Part shown: positions 31,233 through 41,073 of the stretch, in pieces | Layout of the letters: the number at the start of each line of letters is the position of its first letter | Numbering within the stretch: position 1 is the stretch's first letter | NCBI RefSeq assembly: GCF_029319185.1 | Contig: NZ_CP119754.1 | Coordinates: forward strand, 1,922,001 to 1,986,000 | Direction: 5' to 3' | Origin: Superficieibacter sp. HKU1 | GTDB lineage: Bacteria; Pseudomonadota; Gammaproteobacteria; Enterobacterales; Enterobacteriaceae | Length of the DNA: 64,000 nucleotides | Notes under the pieces: model-generated | What the model was told of the DNA's origin: nothing | What the model saw: the letters and a program-made list of their open reading frames with translations, nothing else | The model's database searches: none | Position numbers and translations under genes: made by a program

Positions 31233-33765
31233 TACAACGAAGTATATCGACGCTCTGCCGCTTACGGATGCTGAAAAAGCGGCACTTCCTGCCGATATGG
31301 ATATCCGCGCAGTCCACGAAGCGCTTGATCCTGAGCATCAGCGATTCGAGCCTGAAGATGACGCTCCGCTGGGGTCAGTCAAGTCACGTCTGGAACATAG
31401 CTGGCCTGAGTCGTTGCACAACGATCAGCTGATCAAAGACGATCTGGGCCGCACACAGTTGCACGCGATGCCAAAGGCAAAGCGTTCCTCAATGTTTCCC
31501 GACCCGTGGCGTACCAACCCGGTTGGCCGTTTCTGGGACCGCCTGCGCGGTCGTGAACAGCAGCCGCGTTATCTTTCACGTCTGACCAAAGAGCAGCAGG
31601 TCAGCGAACAACAGTGGCGTTTGATGGGGACGATTCGTCGCTATATTCTGCTGGTGTTAACGCTGGCGCAAACCGTGGTGGCAACCTGGTATATGAAAAC
31701 CATTCTGCCATACCAGGGCTGGGCGCTGATCAACCCGGGCGACATGATGGGCCAGGATTTGCTGGTCTCCTTCATGCAGCTTCTGCCTTACATCCTGCAA
31801 ACCGGGATCCTGATCCTGTTTGCGGTGCTGTTCTGCTGGGTTTCTGCCGGCTTCTGGACCGCGCTGATGGGTTTTCTCCAGCTGCTTATCGGGAAGGATA
31901 AATACAGTATATCCGCCTCGACGACCGGCAATGAGCCGCTCAACCCCGGGCACCGTACGGCGCTGATCATGCCTATCTGTAACGAAGATGTGGATCGGGT
32001 TTTCGCCGGACTCCGGGCGACCTGGGAGTCTGTGAAAGCCACGGGCCAGCAGCAGCACTTTGACGTTTACATCCTCAGCGACAGCTACAATCCGGATATA
32101 TGCGTTTCCGAGCAGAAAGCCTGGATGGAGCTTATCGCGGAAGTGCATGGCGAAGGGCAGATCTTCTATCGCCGCCGCCGCCGTCGCGTGAAGCGCAAAA
32201 GCGGTAACATTGACGACTTCTGCCGCCGCTGGGGCAGTCAGTACAGCTATATGGTGGTGCTGGATGCGGACTCGGTAATGACGGGTGACTGCCTGACCGG
32301 TCTCGTGCGCCTGATGGAAGCGAATCCCAACGCGGGTATCATCCAGTCGTCGCCGAAAGCCTCCGGCATGGACACGCTGTACGCGCGCTGTCAGCAATTT
32401 GCTACCCGCGTTTATGGTCCGCTGTTTACCGCTGGTCTGCACTTCTGGCAGCTGGGTGAATCGCACTACTGGGGACATAACGCGATTATTCGCGTGAAGC
32501 CGTTCATTGAGCACTGCGCGCTGGCACCGCTGCCAGGCGAAGGCTCCTTTGCCGGGTCGATTCTGTCGCACGACTTCGTGGAAGCGGCGCTGATGCGTCG
32601 TGCAGGCTGGGGCGTGTGGATTGCCTACGATCTGCCGGGTTCTTATGAAGAGTTGCCGCCAAACCTGCTGGACGAGCTGAAACGCGACCGCCGCTGGTGT
32701 CACGGCAACCTGATGAACTTCCGTCTGTTCCTGGTAAAAGGGATGCACCCGGTTCACCGTGCGGTGTTCTTAACCGGCGTTATGTCCTATCTCTCCGCGC
32801 CGCTGTGGTTTATGTTCCTTGCGCTTTCTACCGCGCTTCAGGTGGTACACGCCCTGACGGAGCCGCAATATTTCCTTCAGCCGCGTCAGCTGTTCCCGGT
32901 ATGGCCGCAGTGGCGTCCGGAGCTGGCGATTGCGCTGTTTGCGTCGACGATGGTGCTGCTGTTCCTGCCAAAACTGCTCAGTATCATTCTGGTGTGGTGT
33001 AAAGGGCCGAAAGAGTACGGCGGTTTTATTCGCGTCACGCTTTCTCTGCTACTGGAAGTGCTGTTCTCGGTGCTGCTGGCACCGGTGCGTATGCTGTTCC
33101 ATACCGTGTTCGTGGTCAGCGCGTTCCTCGGCTGGGAAGTGGTCTGGAATTCACCGCAGCGTGATGATGACTCAACTTCATGGGTAGAGGCGTTCAAGCG
33201 TCACGGCTCGCAGATGTTGCTGGGTCTAGTGTGGGCGGTAGGCATGGCATGGCTGGATCTGCGTTTTCTGTTCTGGCTGGCACCGATTGTCTTCTCGCTA
33301 ATCCTCTCGCCGTTTGTGTCGGTCATTTCCAGCCGTTCGACGGTAGGGCTACGCACTAAGCGCTGGAAACTGTTCCTGATCCCGGAAGAGTATTCGCCGC
33401 CGCAGGTATTGATCGACACCGACCGTTTCCTGGAACTGAATATCCAGCGCTCGCTGAAAGACGGCTTTATGCATGCGGTATTCAACCCGTCCTTCAACGC
33501 ATTGGCCACGGCGATGGCGACGGGACGTCACGGTAAAGGCAACATCCTTGAAATTGCCCGCGACCGCCATGTTGAGCAGGCGCTGAATGAAACGCCGGAA
33601 AAACTCAGCCGCGACCGTCGTCTGGTATTGCTGAGCGATCCGGTCACCATGTCACGGCTGCATTACCGCGTGTGGAGTTCGCCAGAGCGCTACTCTTCAT
33701 GGGTGAATTCGTATCAGCAACTGGCGTTAAATCCGCTGGCGCTGAAGACAACATCATCTACTTAA
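31225..33765 (+). CDS. opgH: Glucan glucosyltransferase H
   Basis: An 846-residue inner-membrane glycosyltransferase (GT2 family). It polymerises the glucose backbone of periplasmic glucans from UDP-glucose. Catalytic motifs are MPICNED, YMVVLDADSVM and the KRDRRWCHGN variant of QxxRW. About eight hydrophobic segments flank the cytosolic domain. The N-terminal 100 residues form the region by which OpgH inhibits FtsZ in E. coli. It overlaps opgG and is followed by a strong terminator. Confidence 0.96.
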   Translation: MNNTTKYIDALPLTDAEKAALPADMDIRAVHEALDPEHQRFEPEDDAPLGSVKSRLEHSWPESLHNDQLIKDDLGRTQLHAMPKAKRSSMFPDPWRTNPVGRFWDRLRGREQQPRYLSRLTKEQQVSEQQWRLMGTIRRYILLVLTLAQTVVATWYMKTILPYQGWALINPGDMMGQDLLVSFMQLLPYILQTGILILFAVLFCWVSAGFWTALMGFLQLLIGKDKYSISASTTGNEPLNPGHRTALIMPICNEDVDRVFAGLRATWESVKATGQQQHFDVYILSDSYNPDICVSEQKAWMELIAEVHGEGQIFYRRRRRRVKRKSGNIDDFCRRWGSQYSYMVVLDADSVMTGDCLTGLVRLMEANPNAGIIQSSPKASGMDTLYARCQQFATRVYGPLFTAGLHFWQLGESHYWGHNAIIRVKPFIEHCALAPLPGEGSFAGSILSHDFVEAALMRRAGWGVWIAYDLPGSYEELPPNLLDELKRDRRWCHGNLMNFRLFLVKGMHPVHRAVFLTGVMSYLSAPLWFMFLALSTALQVVHALTEPQYFLQPRQLFPVWPQWRPELAIALFASTMVLLFLPKLLSIILVWCKGPKEYGGFIRVTLSLLLEVLFSVLLAPVRMLFHTVFVVSAFLGWEVVWNSPQRDDDSTSWVEAFKRHGSQMLLGLVWAVGMAWLDLRFLFWLAPIVFSLILSPFVSVISSRSTVGLRTKRWKLFLIPEEYSPPQVLIDTDRFLELNIQRSLKDGFMHAVFNPSFNALATAMATGRHGKGNILEIARDRHVEQALNETPEKLSRDRRLVLLSDPVTMSRLHYRVWSSPERYSSWVNSYQQLALNPLALKTTSST

Positions 33766-33860
33766 GGTAGGGTAAACACAGCACTATGGTGCGCAGGAGG
33801 GGTAAGCGAAGCGTCACCCGGCATTACAAGGCACCCAACCATAGATACTGTTATCCGTTC

Positions 33861-33889
33861 AATACCGGCCTCAGGGCCGGTATTTTTTT
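33861..33889 (+). terminator. opgGH terminator
   Basis: ATACCGGCC and GGCCGGTAT around a TCA loop, followed by TTTTTTT. Confidence 0.93.
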
Positions 33890-33905
33890 AGAGCAGGGGA
33901 AAATC

Positions 33906-34133
33906 ATGAGAATGGTACTGGTCGTTCTGATGTCGATAATGCTGTGCGGCTGCGGCAGTGTTATTAGCCGTACCATTCCCGGACAGGGGCATGGTAATCA
34001 GTATTATCCTGGCGTGCAGTGGGACGTGCGTGATTCTAGCTGGCGCTGGCTGACCGTTCTGGACCTGCCCTTTTCACTGATTTTTGATACGCTGTTATTA
34101 CCGCTGGATGCCAGTCACGGGCCTTATGAATAA
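33906..34133 (+). CDS. yceK: Small outer-membrane-type lipoprotein YceK
   Basis: A 75-residue lipoprotein: hydrophobic signal followed by the lipobox MLCGC. It is a DUF1375 protein recognised by SRTIPGQGHGNQYYPGV and DLPFSLIFDTLLLPLD. Function unknown. The ATG at 33906 is downstream of the opgH terminator with GCAGGGGA as ribosome binding site. A hairpin (CACGGGCCT/AGGCCCGTG) covers its stop codon. Confidence 0.93.
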   Translation: MRMVLVVLMSIMLCGCGSVISRTIPGQGHGNQYYPGVQWDVRDSSWRWLTVLDLPFSLIFDTLLLPLDASHGPYE

Positions 34134-34163
34134 CAGGCCCGTGATGAACGACAGGGTTAGACG

Positions 34164-34541
34164 TTAATCACGAATATCCCATTCGTCAGCCGCTGCCTGG
34201 CCTTCTTCGGTATCCAGCGGCGGCGCAAGCTGAAACTCGCCGTCATCCCATTCATGCAGCGTATTTTCTTCCAGCCACTCCTGACGAAGTTCGATTTCGT
34301 CGTAGTCGTCGTCAAATACGCTTTGCGCTGCTTCACCGCTTAAGACAGGCAGACAGTCGCCAGCTTCACCTTCCTCAGCAAAGAACTCGGCTTGCCACAT
34401 GATGTCGCCATCCTGTAACACATACTTCTGGATGCTTAACTGCTGGATATTGGCCTCTTCCTCTTCAACACCGGGGGCATTGGCAAGAAACTCTTCGCGC
34501 GCCGCATCAATGGCTTCTTCGAGTGTGGCATACATAGTCAT
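34164..34541 (-). CDS. msyB: Acidic protein MsyB
   Basis: A 125-residue, very acidic cytosolic protein (runs such as EEEEAN, DDDYDEIEL). In E. coli, overproduction of MsyB suppresses temperature-sensitive secY and secA defects, and the gene belongs to the RpoS regulon. The frame is open upstream to 34667, but MTMYATLEEAIDAAREEFL at 34541, with GGGAGATACC ahead of the ATG, is the normal start. It is convergent with yceK. Confidence 0.94.
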   Translation of the reverse strand: MTMYATLEEAIDAAREEFLANAPGVEEEEANIQQLSIQKYVLQDGDIMWQAEFFAEEGEAGDCLPVLSGEAAQSVFDDDYDEIELRQEWLEENTLHEWDDGEFQLAPPLDTEEGQAAADEWDIRD

Positions 34542-34659
34542 TGGTATCTCCCTGTGATTCGACGTGGTGTTCAGGGAAAAGAATAGCTGAATATTGGCCG
34601 GTGCAAGGTTGAACAGCAAAAAATCATTCACATCACGTATAACATGGTGAAAAACCCGC

Positions 34660-35892
34660 CTAATCAACCGGTTGTTTGGGGGCCCTGGCGGGGCGTCGGC
34701 GACGCAGACTGAAGGTCGAGTAGATAACGTTAAATAGCACTACGCCAGCGGTGACCAGGAAGACAGCACGGAAGCCATAGCTGGCGGAGACGGCTGCACC
34801 GATCAGCGGGCCGGTAACGTTGCCGATATCGCGGAATGACTGGTTGTAGCTAAAAATACGCCCGGCAATTTGGTTGGTGGAATTATACACCAGCAGCGTC
34901 TGTACGGCGGGTAGCAGCGCACCATCGGCAGCACCGAGCAGGAAACGTAAAATAGCGAGCTGAAGCGGCGTTTGCACCAATGACATCGGGATCAACAGCA
35001 GTACCGATATGACAAGTGCCGCAATCAGAATTTTCTCCGGACCGATGCGGTCACCCAGCTTGCCCAGCCGGGGAGCGCTTAACAGCGCCGCGACGCCGGG
35101 CACAGAGGCGATCATTCCGCTGATAAAGGCGATGTTGCTGACGTTGCCTGCCAGTTCGCGCACGTAAAGCGTCAGAATCGGCGCAATCGAACCGGTGGCG
35201 ACCTGAATAATCAGGGTGGTGATAAACAGGCTCAGCACCAGCCGCGGACTTTTCAGGGAGGCAATGACCTGGCGGGCATTGAGCATCTCTTTTCTGGTAA
35301 CCGGGACAAATTGTTCACGAATATAAAACAGCGTCAGCAGGAAACACAAAAACAGCACGCCAGCGGTCATAAAAAATACCGGACGCAGGCCGTAGCTGTC
35401 TGCAAGCAGGCCGCCTGCCAGAGGGCCTAACAGCGCGCCGCTGACCGCCCCCGTTGAAAGCGTGCCCAGTGCCCAGCCGCTTTTGTTACGTGGAATTTGT
35501 GTGGCTATCAGCGCATTAGCATTTGGAATAAAGCCGCCGAGTAGCCCCAGCAGCGCACGCAGGATCAGAAACTGCCAGATGTTTTGCGCCATTCCCATCA
35601 GCATCATCACTATCGCCATACCGAGAGCAGAGCGCAGCAGCATAATTTTGCGCCCTTTACGGTCGGCCAGACCGCCCCATAGCGGTGAGGCAATGGCAGA
35701 GAAAAGAAAGGTGATGCTGAATACCAGTCCCGACCACATATTCAGCGCGCTGTGATCGGTGATACCGAGTTGTTCGACGTAGAGTGGCAGAAAGGGCATG
35801 ACCAGACTAAACGCGGCACCCGTCAAAAAACAGCCAAACCAGGTGACCGTAAGATTACGTTTCCAGTTGATCGGAATATCTGAAGAGGGCAT
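34660..35892 (-). CDS. mdtG: MFS multidrug transporter MdtG
   Basis: A 410-residue major facilitator protein with 12 predicted membrane segments. It has the motif A loop GGLADRKGRKIMLLR between helices 2 and 3 and GKLGDRIGPEKIL in the second half. In E. coli it confers fosfomycin and deoxycholate resistance when overexpressed and is in the MarA/SoxS/Rob regulon. I selected the ATG at 35892 (MPSSDIPINWKRN); the frame is open for 30 further codons. Confidence 0.94.
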   Translation of the reverse strand: MPSSDIPINWKRNLTVTWFGCFLTGAAFSLVMPFLPLYVEQLGITDHSALNMWSGLVFSITFLFSAIASPLWGGLADRKGRKIMLLRSALGMAIVMMLMGMAQNIWQFLILRALLGLLGGFIPNANALIATQIPRNKSGWALGTLSTGAVSGALLGPLAGGLLADSYGLRPVFFMTAGVLFLCFLLTLFYIREQFVPVTRKEMLNARQVIASLKSPRLVLSLFITTLIIQVATGSIAPILTLYVRELAGNVSNIAFISGMIASVPGVAALLSAPRLGKLGDRIGPEKILIAALVISVLLLIPMSLVQTPLQLAILRFLLGAADGALLPAVQTLLVYNSTNQIAGRIFSYNQSFRDIGNVTGPLIGAAVSASYGFRAVFLVTAGVVLFNVIYSTFSLRRRRPARAPKQPVD

Positions 35893-36032
35893 AGGCTCCC
35901 ACAACGCAGCACAGAATAGACTAAGTTTAGCTAAAAATATGATAAGCCCGCTAATTATGCGCCCGGCCACGAAGGGCTGCAAACGGGATAGCTTTTAAAG
36001 CTTAGGATGCGGGATGGGGGGATTGAGCACAG

Positions 36033-36057
36033 GCCCGGCAAGCTTGCGCCGCCGGGC
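36033..36057. repeat. REP-like palindrome between mdtG and lpxL
   Basis: GCCCGGC (36033-36039) and GCCGGGC (36051-36057) form an inverted repeat of REP type, downstream of lpxL and upstream of mdtG. Confidence 0.55.
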
Positions 36058-36087
36058 AGGTCGGGGTAAAAGCGCTGGCGCGCGGCA

Positions 36088-37008
36088 TCAATAGCGGGAA
36101 GGAACACCCTCAGGACGCGTTTTAAAACGACGGTGCAGCCACATATATTGCTCGGGGGCCATCATGATGCACTTCTCGACGATCCTGTTCATCCACGCGG
36201 CGGTGGTTTCGGCGTTGTCCAGAGGAGGATTGCATTCCGGTTCAAGGGCGATAAGCTCATACCCTTTGCCATCGGGTTTACGCCGCGGGACAAACGGCGC
36301 AACGCAGGCTTTTGACGTACGGGCCAGCATCCAGGTGCCAGACGTGGACGCCGCCTGTTCAACCGCAAAAAAAGGCACAAACACGCTGGTGCGCGGGCCG
36401 TAGTCGTGGTCAGGAGCGTACCAAATCACTTCACAATTTTTCAGCGCGCGGATCATGCCTTTAACGTCTTTACGGTCAATCATATCTTTGTTGGAGCGCA
36501 TCCGTCCCCAGGTCTGCAACCAGTCCAGCACCGGATTATCATTAGGGCGATAAACGCCAATGCCCGGAAGATGCATACCAAAAATACGCGCCCCCATTTC
36601 CAGGGTCAGAAAATGGACGCCGATCAGTAAGATCCCGCGACCCTGGGCGATTTGCTCTTTAATCGCATCCATGCCGCGCTCCTCGGTCCAGCGCGCCATC
36701 CGGCGATCCGACCAGAACCAGGCCATGCCGGTCTCAAGTAATCCCATGCCGACAGATTCAAAATTTTTATGCACCATCTCGTCGCGCTGCGCCTGGCTCA
36801 TCTCAGGGAAGCAGAGCTCCAGATTACGCTCGGCAATTTTAACCCGGCGTTTCATAACGCGCTGTGCCAGATGACCAAGACTGTGTCCAAGGCGATAAAG
36901 AACCGGGTAGGGTAGCTGAACCACCAGCCATAACATGCCAATGCCCAGCCAGGTTAACCAGTATCGCGGATGAAGCAGCGCCACGGTGAATTTTGGTAAA
37001 TGCGTCAT
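36088..37008 (-). CDS. lpxL: Lipid A lauroyl acyltransferase LpxL
   Basis: A 306-residue inner-membrane enzyme adding laurate to Kdo2-lipid IVA. One N-terminal membrane helix (YWLTWLGIGMLWLVVQ) is followed by the catalytic HX4E motif in GVHFLTLEMGA and the YAPDHDYGPR block. The ATG at 37008 (MTHLPKFTVAL) gives the normal length. It is divergent from trhO with 221 bp between starts. Confidence 0.96.
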   Translation of the reverse strand: MTHLPKFTVALLHPRYWLTWLGIGMLWLVVQLPYPVLYRLGHSLGHLAQRVMKRRVKIAERNLELCFPEMSQAQRDEMVHKNFESVGMGLLETGMAWFWSDRRMARWTEERGMDAIKEQIAQGRGILLIGVHFLTLEMGARIFGMHLPGIGVYRPNDNPVLDWLQTWGRMRSNKDMIDRKDVKGMIRALKNCEVIWYAPDHDYGPRTSVFVPFFAVEQAASTSGTWMLARTSKACVAPFVPRRKPDGKGYELIALEPECNPPLDNAETTAAWMNRIVEKCIMMAPEQYMWLHRRFKTRPEGVPSRY

Positions 37009-37229
37009 GTCATTCCTGTGATTTAATTTGCAACCGGCTCTATTGTCGCATTTTTTTAACTGATGCCAACATGTTACACGACGAAGTGAGTAGTAAAACA
37101 GCAGTTGTGGATTAGAAGTTTTGTAGATGATGCAAATGTAGCTAAAAATGTAGGGATGTAAATTGGCAGTTATTGCTATATGATGCCGCCCGTTTATCTT
37201 ATTCACTCACGATTGCAGGAACGTACACC

Positions 37230-38279
37230 ATGCCAGTGTTACACAACCGCATTTCGAATGAGGAACTGAAGGCGCGGATGCTGGCCGAGACCGAACCGCG
37301 CACGACGATCTCATTCTATAAATATTTCACCATAGCCGATCCCAAAGCGACGCGCGACGCGCTGTATACCGCCCTGACTGAACTCAACGTCTTTGGCCGT
37401 ATTTATCTGGCGCACGAAGGGATTAACGCCCAAATCAGTATTCCGCAAAGTAAAACTGACGCGCTGCGGGCGCTGCTGGAAACCGTCGATCCGGCGCTTC
37501 AGGGGTTGCGCCTGAACATTGCCCTCGACGATGACGGTAAATCATTCTGGGTGCTGCGCCTGAAAGTGCGCGAGCGTATTGTTGCTGACGGAATCGAAGA
37601 CGCCAGTTTTGATGCCAGCGATGTCGGTGACTATCTCAAAGCCGCCGACGTTAACGCCCTGCTCGACGATCCGGACGCCCTGTTTATCGATATGCGCAAC
37701 CACTATGAATATGAAGTGGGGCATTTTGAAAACGCGCTGGAAATCCCTGCCGACACGTTCCGTGAACAGTTGCCGAAAGCCGTCGAAATGATGCAGGAGC
37801 ATAAAGATAAAAAAATAGTCATGTATTGCACCGGCGGGATCCGCTGCGAAAAAGCCAGCGCCTGGATGAAACATAACGGCTTTAACAAAGTCTCGCATAT
37901 TGAAGGCGGCATTATTGAGTACGCGCGCCGGGCGCGTGAACAGGGATTACCGGTACGGTTTATCGGTAAAAACTTCGTGTTTGACGAGCGAATGGGCGAG
38001 CGTATTTCTGATGATGTCATTGCCCATTGTCACCAGTGCGGTACGCCCTGTGACAGCCATACCAACTGCCTGAACGACGGGTGCCATCTGCTGTTTATTC
38101 AGTGCCCGAGCTGCGCCGAAAAATATTCCGGATGTTGCAGTGAAGCGTGCCAGACGGAAAGGGCGTTACCCGAGGAACAACAGCGCCAGCTCCGCGCGGG
38201 GCGTGAAAACGGTAACAAGATCTTTAATAAATCCAGGGGACGTCTGAATACTAAATTGGGTATTCCTGACCCGGAATAA
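37230..38279 (+). CDS. trhO: tRNA uridine(34) hydroxylase TrhO
   Basis: A 349-residue enzyme catalysing oxygen-dependent hydroxylation of U34 in a subset of tRNAs. A N-terminal UPF0176 domain is followed by a rhodanese domain with the catalytic Cys in MYCTGGIRCEKA. The C-terminal cysteine-rich section (CHQCGTPCDSHTNC, CPSCAEKYSGCC) probably binds metal. Formerly yceA. It is convergent with yceI across a bidirectional hairpin. Confidence 0.95.
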   Translation: MPVLHNRISNEELKARMLAETEPRTTISFYKYFTIADPKATRDALYTALTELNVFGRIYLAHEGINAQISIPQSKTDALRALLETVDPALQGLRLNIALDDDGKSFWVLRLKVRERIVADGIEDASFDASDVGDYLKAADVNALLDDPDALFIDMRNHYEYEVGHFENALEIPADTFREQLPKAVEMMQEHKDKKIVMYCTGGIRCEKASAWMKHNGFNKVSHIEGGIIEYARRAREQGLPVRFIGKNFVFDERMGERISDDVIAHCHQCGTPCDSHTNCLNDGCHLLFIQCPSCAEKYSGCCSEACQTERALPEEQQRQLRAGRENGNKIFNKSRGRLNTKLGIPDPE

Positions 38280-38285
38280 CAGGTC

Positions 38286-38311
38286 AGCCCGGCAGCCTGC
38301 GCTGCCGGGCT
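38286..38311. terminator. Bidirectional hairpin between trhO and yceI
   Basis: AGCCCGGCAGC and GCTGCCGGGCT form a perfect 11-bp stem with a CTGC loop. Confidence 0.8.
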
Positions 38312-38316
38312 AATCA

Positions 38317-38892
38317 TTACTTCTGCTGTACGCCTTCCACCGAAATAATCAGCTCTACATCCTGCGATGCCGGGCCAAGATCGGTTTTGATGTTAAACTC
38401 TTTCAGGCTGATTTTACCTGCCGCCTCAAAACCGGCGCGTTTGCCGCCCCACGGATCGTCACCCTGACCGATCATCTTCGCCTTCAGCGTCACCGGTTTG
38501 GTTACCCCGTTTAGCGTCAAATCGCCAGTCACATCCAGCGCATCGCCGTCTGCTTTAACCGCGGTCGATTTGAACGTCGCCTGCGGGAATTTTGCCACGT
38601 TCAGGAAGTCGGCGCTGCGCAGATGCTTATCGCGCTCTGCATGGTTGGTATCCACGCTATTGGTATTCAGCGTCACGTTGACTTTATCGGCAGACGGGTT
38701 CTTTTCGTCAAAGGTAAACGTACCGTCGAAATCGCGGAAAGTACCGTACAACCAGCTATAACCGAGGTGCTGAATGCGGAAATTGACGAAGGCGTGCTGA
38801 CCTTCTTTATCAATTTTATAATCTGCGGCGATGGCTGAACCGGCAGTCAGCAGCAGACTTCCCAGTAACAATCCTTGCAGGCTTTTTTTCAT
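38317..38892 (-). CDS. yceI: Periplasmic YceI-family protein
   Basis: A 191-residue secreted protein with signal peptide ending SAIA-ADYKI. The YceI lipocalin-like barrel follows (VNFRIQHLGYSWLYGTF, GDLTLNGVTKPVTL). The fold binds isoprenoid or other lipophilic ligands in homologues. It is base-induced and periplasmic in E. coli. It follows yceJ by one base, so the pair is an operon with a cytochrome b561-like partner. Confidence 0.95.
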   Translation of the reverse strand: MKKSLQGLLLGSLLLTAGSAIAADYKIDKEGQHAFVNFRIQHLGYSWLYGTFRDFDGTFTFDEKNPSADKVNVTLNTNSVDTNHAERDKHLRSADFLNVAKFPQATFKSTAVKADGDALDVTGDLTLNGVTKPVTLKAKMIGQGDDPWGGKRAGFEAAGKISLKEFNIKTDLGPASQDVELIISVEGVQQK

Positions 38893-38893
38893 A

Positions 38894-39469
38894 TTACGCT
38901 CCAGAGTCAGGGGACGATTTTCCCAGCATGCGGCGCAGGGTATCGTCTTTATCGATGAAATGGTGTTTGAGGGCGGCAAGCGCGTGCAGGACCGACAGTA
39001 CCACTACGCTCCATGCCAGCCATAAGTGCAGATTGCCCGCCAGATCGGCCTGTACCCCCGCGTCGGTCAGCGTGGCGGGCACCTCGAAAAGGCCAAAGAC
39101 GCTGATCGGTTGACCGTCAGCCGTGGAGATCAGATAACCGCTAATCACAATGGCAAACAGCAGCAGGTACAGCGCGATATGGGCCAGCACTGCGCTGATG
39201 CGGGTGAGTTTTGAGTAATGGCTTAATGCGGCCGGAGCCGGAGAAACGGTGCGCCAGATCAGGCGAACCACCAGCGTAAGCATCAATATAATACCGATGC
39301 TTTTATGTAACTCCGGTGCTTTGTGATACCAGCCGTCGTAATAGCTGAGCGTGACCATCCAGAGGCCCAGGGCAAACATTCCATAGACCGCAATAGCCAC
39401 CAGCCAGTGCAACGCAATTGAAACAAATCCATAGCGATATGAAGAATTACGCAGGTTCATGCCCGGCAT
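38894..39469 (-). CDS. yceJ: Cytochrome b561 homologue YceJ
   Basis: A 191-residue four-helix membrane protein of the cytochrome b561 family. Heme-ligand histidines lie in SIALHWLVA, PELHKSIGI, NLHLWLAW and LHALAALKHHF. It may oxidise quinol or transfer electrons in concert with the downstream yceI product. An alternative start at 39460 would remove three residues; no strong ribosome binding site distinguishes the two. Confidence 0.92.
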   Translation of the reverse strand: MPGMNLRNSSYRYGFVSIALHWLVAIAVYGMFALGLWMVTLSYYDGWYHKAPELHKSIGIILMLTLVVRLIWRTVSPAPAALSHYSKLTRISAVLAHIALYLLLFAIVISGYLISTADGQPISVFGLFEVPATLTDAGVQADLAGNLHLWLAWSVVVLSVLHALAALKHHFIDKDDTLRRMLGKSSPDSGA

Positions 39470-39829
39470 CTCGTAACGGTATTAAGAGTGCTTACAATGC
39501 TGGGCGATAAACTATATTGCAACATCAAATTAGCATAAATTTATAACTATTTTAACTTGTTCAGTAATGTTGAATAAAGTTGAGGTTTTAATTCAGGATG
39601 TTCGCGTTTTTAGCGGGCTACTATCGAATTGGCAGGGTTATTTAATCAACACTTTCGTTCAAAATTTTATGACTAATTTTATATTTTTATCAACCTGTGT
39701 CAGTTTTTGTCAGTTAACCGCGCTGCTGAAAATACATTACCACGCAAAGTAAGCCTGCTAAGTAAATAATGTCCTTTACCACAATACAAACTCAGGAAAT
39801 AAGCTGCGGCCAGAAAGACCGCAACCAGA
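39470..39829. other. yceJ-solA spacer
   Basis: 360 bp of A+T-rich sequence. I could not find the short yceO frame that E. coli has near here. Short open frames on both strands lack ribosome binding sites. It should contain the yceJI promoter. Confidence 0.4.
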
Positions 39830-40948
39830 TTAATGTTGAAAGCGGGCCAGGGAGAAAGGCGATAAATCGAATTCGCTGGATTCGCCTTTAGCAAATTGTA
39901 CGGCAATCTCGCCCAGCGCCGGGGCGAACTTGAAGCCGTGTCCGCTAAGTCCGGTGATTAACAGCGTATTTGGATGATCGGGGAGGGTATCGATAATGAA
40001 ATCCTCGTCCGGCGAATTATCATAGGTACAGGCTTCACCGTGCAGGCATCCGCCGATGCCCGGCAGGATCTGACGCAGGAACGAAAATGACTCAGCGCCG
40101 TCGCTTGCGATGGTGCCAAAAGGTTTACGTTCTTGTGGAGAATGAATGACCTGCCCACCGTTGTGTTTGCCTATTTTGAGGGCGTTATCGTCGGCCGGAA
40201 AACCATAAAATTGATCGCCATCAGGCAGCTCGCCGGTAAACGCCGGGAAATTATTTTTGCTGCTGTAGCGCCCGTCGGCCTGGTGCCAGGCGAAAATCTT
40301 GCGTACCGGTTGCAGCGGCAGCGACGGCACCAGTTTTGTCACCCAGGTTCCGGCGCTAATGAGCGCTCTGCGGGCATGGTATTCGCCATCGGCAGTGGCA
40401 ATGGTGAGGCCAGCGTCATGATGATGAATGGCCGTCACCGGGCAGTTAAATAACTGCGCGCATCCCGCTTCGCGCGCCCGCTGCACCCAGGTTTTGATCG
40501 CCAGTTCGCTGCGCAGCACGCCTGAATTAGCTTCAAAAATGCCGATATAATTTTCCGGCACGCGAATCTCCGGCCAGCGCGTCGTAATGGCGGCAGCATC
40601 AAGCTGCTCCGTCGCCAGGTGCCAGCGCTGAGCGCTGCTGGCGACGTTTGCCAGAAAGGGGGAGTCTGCCGGACCCAGGTTAATTACCCCGGTGCGTTCG
40701 AATACCGGCTCGCCGCTTTCCGCGGCAAATGCCTCCCACAGCGCCTGCGCGCGCAGTACCAGCGGTACGTATTTTTCACCTTCGCCATAGGCGTGGCGCA
40801 TCAGCCGCGTATCGCCGTGGTGACTTCCTTCCTTGTGCGGGGGCAAATGGGCATCGGTCATTAGCACGTTCAACCCGGCGCGCGAAGCATAATAGCCCGC
40901 TGCCGCCCCGACGGAACCACTGCCAATAATTACCAGATCGTATTGCAT
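39830..40948 (-). CDS. solA: N-methyl-L-tryptophan oxidase
   Basis: A 372-residue flavoprotein of the monomeric sarcosine oxidase type. The N-terminal FAD dinucleotide motif is VIIGSGSVGAAAGYYASRAG. The covalent-flavin cysteine region near residue 308 reads GEACTYDNSPDEDFIIDTLP. It oxidises N-methyltryptophan and other N-methyl amino acids to the amine, formaldehyde and peroxide. It is a single-gene unit on the minus strand. Confidence 0.95.
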   Translation of the reverse strand: MQYDLVIIGSGSVGAAAGYYASRAGLNVLMTDAHLPPHKEGSHHGDTRLMRHAYGEGEKYVPLVLRAQALWEAFAAESGEPVFERTGVINLGPADSPFLANVASSAQRWHLATEQLDAAAITTRWPEIRVPENYIGIFEANSGVLRSELAIKTWVQRAREAGCAQLFNCPVTAIHHHDAGLTIATADGEYHARRALISAGTWVTKLVPSLPLQPVRKIFAWHQADGRYSSKNNFPAFTGELPDGDQFYGFPADDNALKIGKHNGGQVIHSPQERKPFGTIASDGAESFSFLRQILPGIGGCLHGEACTYDNSPDEDFIIDTLPDHPNTLLITGLSGHGFKFAPALGEIAVQFAKGESSEFDLSPFSLARFQH

Positions 40949-41020
40949 AGCGCTCCCGTAGAATGATATTAAATAACAACGGGTAGCATACGTTTTTTAT
41001 GGTTTAGCGCAAATAAGAAA

Positions 41021-41041
41021 GGCACCCTGCGGGTGCCTTTT
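41021..41041 (-). terminator. bssS terminator
   Basis: GGCACCC and GGGTGCC flank a TGC loop downstream of bssS, with TTTCTTA following on the minus strand. Confidence 0.75.
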
Positions 41042-41073
41042 GAGTGAATGTACAGCATTACATCGGTGTGATA

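Noticed and set aside
31657..32757. 366-codon minus-strand frame inside opgH
   Set aside because: It is antisense to a highly conserved glucosyltransferase and has no ribosome binding site.
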